Below are positions 13,407 through 17,115 of a stretch of 17,115 nucleotides of DNA, piece by piece. This stretch comes from Candidatus Bathyarchaeota archaeon (GTDB lineage: Archaea; Thermoproteota; Bathyarchaeia; TCS64). Position 1 is the stretch's first letter; each line of letters begins with the position of its first letter. The DNA is taken from contig JAFGTA010000127.1 of the NCBI GenBank assembly GCA_016934355.1, positions 1-17,115 on the forward strand, in the 5' to 3' direction. The notes under the pieces were generated by a model. The model was not told where the DNA came from and searched no databases. It saw only the letters and a program-made list of their open reading frames with translations. The translations under genes and the position numbers were made by a program.

Positions 13407-14591
13407 CTATTTTCTGGATTCCTTGAGGATGTCCTTGACTGTGTTGACGACGATCTCTGCTTCGCCTTCGAGGAGGAACTCGGGGTTTATCACCAGCTTA
13501 CCCTTGGGTTCTTTAAGCATGAAGCCGGGCTCGTAGAGGGCTTCGATGCTGGGGTCTCGGTCCCTGAGCTTGGTGGATAGCTCTCTCCCCGTTATTCCTG
13601 TGACAGCCTTGTCTAGTTTAAGGCAGCAGACAGGGACCATGGGCTCGTCGTCTTCTACGGTGGATTGGTGGTCTAGTCCGGCGTCTACGCCGGGTATGCT
13701 TGTGAGCTGCTCGGTGATCCACTGGGCTTTGGCCTGCCATTCCTTGTATGCTCCTTGTTCGTCTCTCTCTAAGTACAGCTTCAGGGCGGTGATCATTCCG
13801 ACTATGGTTTCTCTGCTCATCTTGCTGGCTCTGGCTACGCCGTGGAAGGGGTAGGCTTGGAGGTGGGCGAGTTTGATGAGGTCGGCTCTGCCTGTGAGGA
13901 TTCCGCTGTTGTTGGGGCCCGCGATGTATTTGCCGCCGCTGAATATTACGAGGTCGGCGCCGGCGCCGGTGTACCTGGTGAGGTTGCTCCTTGGGGGCAG
14001 CTCGGCGGCGGCGTCTACTATGACTGGGCTGTCGTTTCCGTGGGCGACCTCGATGACGGTTTCGAGGGGCAGGGCGTCTGCGCCTGATCGTACCGTGTAG
14101 TAGTAGGCGGCTGTCCTGTCTCTGCGGTAGGCTGCTTTGAGGGCTTGGACTGTGGGCTCGGCTTCGATGATGGTGCCGCCTGCGCACTCGACGGCGTGGT
14201 CGTAGACGTTGCGGTTGGTTGACTGGACTATGAACTCGGTTCTGAGGCCTTCGGTGTGCATGGGTAGACGTTTGACGTACTCGGTCCAGGTTTCGAGCTC
14301 ATGGGGGTCGTAGCCTTCGAGGGGTGTGCCTCTCATGATGCAGGCGGCTGCGGCGAGGGTGATGGCGTTGTTGGCTCCTGCTGTTGGTAGCCCTGCTTCG
14401 GCTCCCGTGGCTTCTGCTATCTTTTTTCCTGCCCAGCTCTGTAGCTCGGGGATCTGTACGAAGCTTTTGGAGGCTTCCTCCATGGCGCGGTATACGCTGG
14501 GGTCTGCGATTGATCCTCCTAGTCTTGTGAGGCACGACGCGGCGTTGATGACACGCCGTAGGCCTAGCTTCTTGTAGGGGTCTTTATCCAT
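13407..14591 (-). CDS. SelA/DgaE-like PLP-dependent enzyme
   Basis: A 394-residue fold-type I pyridoxal-phosphate enzyme of the SelA-like group that includes D-glucosaminate-6-phosphate ammonia-lyase (DgaE) and archaeal proteins annotated as L-seryl-tRNA(Sec) selenium transferase. INAASCLTRLGGS (15-27) is the typical opening, TGAEAGLPTAGANNAI (62-77) is the phosphate-binding region, D193 in VDAAAELPP contacts the ring nitrogen, and K221 in FSGGKYIAGPNNSG forms the Schiff base. No selenocysteine machinery lies nearby, and real archaea make selenocysteine by SepSecS, so a lyase or racemase on an amino acid or amino sugar is more likely. This is inference. Complete, with short-leader ATG 14591 behind TTATAAA at 14620-14628. 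Confidence 0.87.
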   Translation of the reverse strand: MDKDPYKKLGLRRVINAASCLTRLGGSIADPSVYRAMEEASKSFVQIPELQSWAGKKIAEATGAEAGLPTAGANNAITLAAAACIMRGTPLEGYDPHELETWTEYVKRLPMHTEGLRTEFIVQSTNRNVYDHAVECAGGTIIEAEPTVQALKAAYRRDRTAAYYYTVRSGADALPLETVIEVAHGNDSPVIVDAAAELPPRSNLTRYTGAGADLVIFSGGKYIAGPNNSGILTGRADLIKLAHLQAYPFHGVARASKMSRETIVGMITALKLYLERDEQGAYKEWQAKAQWITEQLTSIPGVDAGLDHQSTVEDDEPMVPVCCLKLDKAVTGITGRELSTKLRDRDPSIEALYEPGFMLKEPKGKLVINPEFLLEGEAEIVVNTVKDILKESRK

Positions 14592-14619
14592 TCTGTCTCG
14601 TTGATGTGTTGCTTCATGT

Positions 14620-14628
14620 GTTTATAAC
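14620..14628 (-). promoter_or_regulatory. TATA box of the SelA-like gene
   Basis: AGTTATAAAC on the minus strand, about 32 bases before ATG 14591, giving a leader of only a few bases. Confidence 0.55.
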
Positions 14629-14637
14629 TGCTTCAAG

Positions 14638-14653
14638 GGACAGCTGCCTGTCC
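14638..14653. repeat. Inverted repeat upstream of the SelA-like gene
   Basis: GGACAG-CTGC-CTGTCC is a perfect 6-base dyad 10 bases upstream of the SelA-like gene's TATA box, a position suited to an activator. The rest of the divergent gap up to 14810 shows T-rich sequence and no gene. Confidence 0.4.
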
Positions 14654-14813
14654 GTGAGGGTAGATCGAGGTGTTCTAGGGAGGTAGCTTTGACTGTTTTT
14701 TTCTCTTATTTTGTTGATGGAGAGCCGTTTTTTCAGGGTTGTTCTTGTAGTAGTGGCGAGTGTTTGGTTAATTGTTTGATATCTGCGATGTTTGCATTTT
14801 TAAACGAGTATTA

Positions 14814-14901
14814 ATTGACCTTTATAACGGCCAATATATGGTGTTTTAATGAGCTTTATAAGGGGCGTTATTTATACGTTTATTGACCTTTATAATGGTC
14901 A
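14814..14901 (+). promoter_or_regulatory. Three TTTATAA boxes at 34-base spacing before the ATPase gene
   Basis: TTTATAA occurs at 14821-14827, 14855-14861 and 14889-14895, exactly 34 bases apart. The outer two are embedded in near-identical dyads, ATTGACCTTTATAACGGCCA (14814-14833) and ATTGACCTTTATAATGGTCA (14882-14901). The middle one is a looser GCTTTATAAGGGG. The third box is too close to ATG 14912 to direct its transcription. The second box predicts a start near 14884, so it is the likely TATA box and the outer ones may be operators that block TBP binding. Confidence 0.55.
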
Positions 14902-14911
14902 GATGGTCTAG

Positions 14912-16372
14912 ATGGTGCGTGATGACTCCGAGCTACTGCGGCTGCTACACATTCATAATCCATGGTGGACTACGGGGCAGGTTCCGGGCTCTCTGGCGCC
15001 GGCTTTCAGACGAAGGGATCTCTTTAAGCTCGTAGAGTCGGTGGAGACGCGTGAGATAATCGGCGTCGTTGGTGCAAGGCGGGTGGGTAAAACCACTCTA
15101 ATGTATCAGCTGATTCAGCGTCTTTTGGAGACTGTTGACGCGACGCGGATACTGTTCTTGAAGATAGATGATCCCTACCTGGGGATGGATAAGGATGAGA
15201 TTCGCAGGGTGTTTGACGTCTACGCTTTAAATGTGTTGAAGGAGCCCTTGGAGAGTCTCTCTGAGAGAATCTATGTTTTGTTAGATGAGGTCCAGAGCCT
15301 TCCGGGCTGGGAGCTGTACTTGAAGAGGTGGTTCGATTTTGGTTACGGGATCAAGTTCATCGTATCCGGGTCTGCAAGCACAGAGATCATGCGTGACGGC
15401 AGCGATTCCTTGGTGGGTCGGTTTCGGCCGCAGATCGTTGTCCCCATGAAGTTTCTTGAGGTTTTGAGGTATCGTTCGCATGGCGTCGATGAGGATAGGT
15501 ACGATCTTGTGAACTGGAGGCTCAGGGATGCTATGCGTGAGGGGGTCGTCGCTGGTGACTTTGATCTGATGTTCGCGTCGTTCCATGAGGTCAGCCGTCA
15601 GCTGATTGGGGAGAGAGACCAGATCCTGATTCATCTCAATGACTACATGTTGAGGGGGGGCTACCCTGAGGTAGTGACTCAGGGTGATGTACATAGATCG
15701 GCGGACATCTTGCGGAACTATCTTTCACTCACTATTTACCGTGATATCGTCAAGACGTTCAGGATCAGAGACCCTGGGGCGTTCGAGTCGCTGTTCACGG
15801 TGTTGGCGAGTGGATGCTGTCATAGGCTGAACTACTCTGAGCTGTCGAGCGAGCTGGGGGTGAAGAGGGACACTCTGAGGGATTACCTGTACTACATGGA
15901 GCATTCGTATCTTGTCACGGAGTCAAGGTTCTACACGAGGAACGTCAGGAAGCAGGCGAGGAAAGAGAAGAAGATATACATAAACGACAACGGCCTCAGG
16001 AACTCGGTTCTCGGCTTACTCGGCTCTAGTAGGGCGCTCGACTCGGCTCAGCTCGGGGTTATCGTTGAGAACCTCGTCGCGAATCACTGTCGGGGGCTGA
16101 AGTATAACCTAGAGCCTACTCTGGAGAGTGGTCTACACTACTGGTATGATGACGGTGGGCATGAGGTTGACGTCGTTTTATCCCTGTTTGGTAAGTCGCT
16201 ACCTATCGAGATCAAGTACCGTGAGGTGGTGTCTGGCGCGGATATCCGTGGGTTGAATAGCTTTCTCGGCGAGCATAGAGGCTCTGTAGGTTTCGTGGTG
16301 ACGAAGAACCTGTTGAGGAGGGACGCTGACATTCTCTACGTTCCGTTGTGGCTGTTCCTCATCATGTGCTAG
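14912..16372 (+). CDS. AAA ATPase with C-terminal DUF4143 nuclease-like domain
   Basis: A 486-residue ATP-binding protein. The N-terminal AAA_14 module has Walker A GARRVGKTT (54-62), Walker B IYVLLDEV (120-127; D125, E126), sensor-like VSGSAS (151-156) and LVGRFRP with R170. A middle part contains LRGGYPEV (247-254), diagnostic of this family. The C-terminal DUF4143 domain has the restriction-endonuclease-like residues E386, D420 in HEVDVVL, and E433 and K435 in IEIKYRE. Such proteins are abundant in archaea, often in accessory DNA, and their role is not settled; nucleic-acid handling or toxin-like activity has been suggested. ATG 14912 follows the TTTATAA array. The gene is complete and its codon use is more T-rich than the genes on the left. 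Confidence 0.88.
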   Translation: MVRDDSELLRLLHIHNPWWTTGQVPGSLAPAFRRRDLFKLVESVETREIIGVVGARRVGKTTLMYQLIQRLLETVDATRILFLKIDDPYLGMDKDEIRRVFDVYALNVLKEPLESLSERIYVLLDEVQSLPGWELYLKRWFDFGYGIKFIVSGSASTEIMRDGSDSLVGRFRPQIVVPMKFLEVLRYRSHGVDEDRYDLVNWRLRDAMREGVVAGDFDLMFASFHEVSRQLIGERDQILIHLNDYMLRGGYPEVVTQGDVHRSADILRNYLSLTIYRDIVKTFRIRDPGAFESLFTVLASGCCHRLNYSELSSELGVKRDTLRDYLYYMEHSYLVTESRFYTRNVRKQARKEKKIYINDNGLRNSVLGLLGSSRALDSAQLGVIVENLVANHCRGLKYNLEPTLESGLHYWYDDGGHEVDVVLSLFGKSLPIEIKYREVVSGADIRGLNSFLGEHRGSVGFVVTKNLLRRDADILYVPLWLFLIMC

Positions 16373-16531
16373 TTATTTAGCCTCAGGATGCAGTGATTCT
16401 GCTCGGGGACGACTCCTCAAAATATACTGCTTTGAAGGATCGAGTTGGCTGCGGCTGGTCATGTTGGTGTCCACGATGCCACTGATGCCCTCCATGTCCA
16501 CGCTCATCAGAGTTCTGGGATGACCCAGCAT
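16373..16531 (-). pseudogene. dppA: Remnant of M55 D-aminopeptidase 5' end, left copy
   Basis: On the minus strand the frame from ATG 16507 reads MSVDMEGISGIVDTNMTSRS (20 residues), then diverges to unrelated residues and stops at 16373. This is the N-terminus of M55 D-aminopeptidases (DppA), whose family opening is MKVFISVDMEGISG. The Asp and Glu of VDMEG are the first two zinc ligands of that family. The first five residues are replaced, and everything after about residue 25 is missing, so it cannot be a working enzyme. An in-frame ATG at 16531 would extend it to 52 residues. The stop abuts the ATPase gene stop. Confidence 0.7.
16448..16507. repeat. 60-bp direct repeat, left copy
   Basis: Matches 16987-17046 at a constant offset of 539 bases with 57 of 60 bases identical. 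The repeat lies inside the M55-like coding fragment, and the two copies flank the VOC gene. Confidence 0.9.
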
Positions 16532-16549
16532 ATCGGTAAATGTACTTTT

Positions 16550-16912
16550 TTAAAACCGCTCCACGACCACGACTTCGTTGTCGTCTGGGTCTCTGAGGCG
16601 CAGCTCGTATGTGCCCCACTCGTATCTGACGGGTGGGGGGAACGTCATGCCTTTCTGGGTCAGTTCATCGCATGTCTCGTCCAGGTTTTTGCACATGAAG
16701 ACGAAGGAGACGGTTCCCTGGACGGGTGAACCAGTTTTGTCGGCGTCCCATATGCATATCTTGGGGGCTTCCGGGGTGAACCCGAGGTTCACGCCGTTTG
16801 TGTCGTCGTCCAGTGTGCCTTGTATCGGTATCCCCAGTTTCTCATGGTAGAACTCGATGAGTTCCTTCGTGTTCTTGGTGAAGACGTTGACGCAGTAGAA
16901 GCTCTCGATCAT
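16550..16912 (-). CDS. VOC-superfamily (glyoxalase/bleomycin-resistance fold) protein
   Basis: A 120-residue single-unit VOC protein made of two beta-alpha-beta-beta-beta halves. The first is residues 1-58, with the typical VNVFTKNTKELIEFYHEKLG opening. The second is 66-120, with VSFVFMCKNLDETCDELTQKG and the closing RDPDDNEVVVVE. E113 or E118 at the end is the usual metal ligand; the first-strand ligand position is not a histidine, so catalytic activity is uncertain. Members include glyoxalase, dioxygenases and drug-binding proteins; the substrate cannot be told. The gene starts 14 bases after the end of the right M55 remnant, so it may now use that gene's promoter. The stop codon overlaps a TTTTAAAA stretch that could serve as TATA box for the left remnant. 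Confidence 0.85.
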   Translation of the reverse strand: MIESFYCVNVFTKNTKELIEFYHEKLGIPIQGTLDDDTNGVNLGFTPEAPKICIWDADKTGSPVQGTVSFVFMCKNLDETCDELTQKGMTFPPPVRYEWGTYELRLRDPDDNEVVVVERF

Positions 16913-16926
16913 CTCTGCTTTCCTCT

Positions 16927-17058
16927 TCAGTGGCTTCGAGAAACCTTTACGGCAGCAAGGGCGCGGCCTCGCTCGTAGTCTGGCTTGCTGCGGCTGGTCA
17001 TGGTGGTGTCCACGATGCCGCTGATGCCCTCCATGTCCACGCTGATGAAAACCTTCAT
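16927..17058 (-). pseudogene. dppA: Truncated M55 D-aminopeptidase 5' end, right copy
   Basis: The minus-strand frame from ATG 17058 reads MKVFISVDMEGISGIVD, then TTMTSRSKPDYERGR, an excellent match to the start of M55 peptidases, with zinc ligands D8 and E10. After about residue 35 the match is lost (ALAAVKVSRSH) and a stop follows at 16927. Full members are about 270 residues and need further ligands (His and Glu near 60, 104 and 133 in Bacillus DppA), all absent here. It is therefore a broken gene, unless the fragment serves as a leader for the VOC gene 14 bases downstream. The AT-rich 57 bases before the ATG probably hold the old promoter. Confidence 0.75.
16987..17046. repeat. 60-bp direct repeat, right copy
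   Basis: Partner of 16448-16507. The three differences (16464/17003, 16481/17020, 16505/17044) include one silent change, which is consistent with the repeat having once been under coding constraint or with recent duplication. Confidence 0.9.
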
Positions 17059-17115
17059 GTAATCAATCAATAATAAATGAATACAAAAGAGTATTAGAAT
17101 TATTTCGATTGGTAC

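Noticed and set aside
13336..13536. Plus-strand frame of 66 codons with a possible TATA (GGATAAAAGG) 25 bases before its GTG
   Set aside because: Two thirds of it is antisense to the SelA-like gene and its composition is that of a shadow frame. The TATA match alone is weak.
16383..16619. Minus-strand frame of 78 codons over the left M55 remnant
   Set aside because: It is out of frame with the M55 match and is Arg/His/Gln-rich, typical of a shadow frame; the VDMEGISG motif is read in another frame.

Overview
This window looks like archaeal chromosomal DNA. It is GC-rich overall, and many genes have a TATA-like element (TTTAAA, TTTATA or TTAAAT) 25-35 bases before a start codon with no Shine-Dalgarno, which is the pattern of leaderless or near-leaderless archaeal mRNAs. 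The gene families agree: archaeal translin/TRAX-like protein, UPF0330-type VapB with a PIN toxin, small XRE regulator plus DUF2178 membrane protein, DUF5752, DUF3795 and an AAA/DUF4143 ATPase. A TACK-type lineage such as Bathyarchaeia is my guess, but no phylogenetic marker is present to prove it.

Layout. 1-3217: a small charged protein of unknown function, a putative HExxH metallopeptidase, a translin-family protein on the opposite strand, and a three-gene unit (DUF2178 membrane protein, XRE regulator, small membrane-anchored protein) with a candidate autoregulatory operator. 3214-9152: a soluble double-GAF histidine kinase (-), a creatininase-family amidohydrolase (+), a divergent LivM-like permease (+), a two-domain GH3 N-acetylhexosaminidase (-), and a DUF5752 protein (+) divergent from it. 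9215-12830: a VapBC pair, a cysteine-rich DUF3795 protein, an AT-rich LivH-like permease that looks compositionally foreign, and a cation diffusion facilitator with a fused C-terminal NifX-like domain. 12831-13406: a 576-base gap, partly very AT-rich, with several inverted repeats and a good candidate for a small structured RNA. 13407-17115: a SelA/DgaE-like PLP enzyme, an AAA/DUF4143 ATPase behind an array of three TTTATAA boxes spaced exactly 34 bases apart, and a VOC-fold protein flanked by two broken copies of the 5' end of an M55 D-aminopeptidase gene.

How the genes may fit together. Several genes suit uptake and breakdown of amino acids, D-amino acids or amino-sugar debris: the branched-chain-type permeases, the GH3 hexosaminidase, the creatininase-family amidohydrolase, the SelA/DgaE-like enzyme and the former M55 peptidase. 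They are not in one operon and their compositions differ, so this is an inference about lifestyle, not a demonstrated pathway. No ABC ATPase or binding protein for the two permeases lies in the window. The clearest hidden structure is the duplicated M55 remnant. The next best are the 58-base RNA candidate at 13183-13240 and the 34-base-phased promoter array at 14821-14895. I saw no rRNA, tRNA, CRISPR array or transposase.
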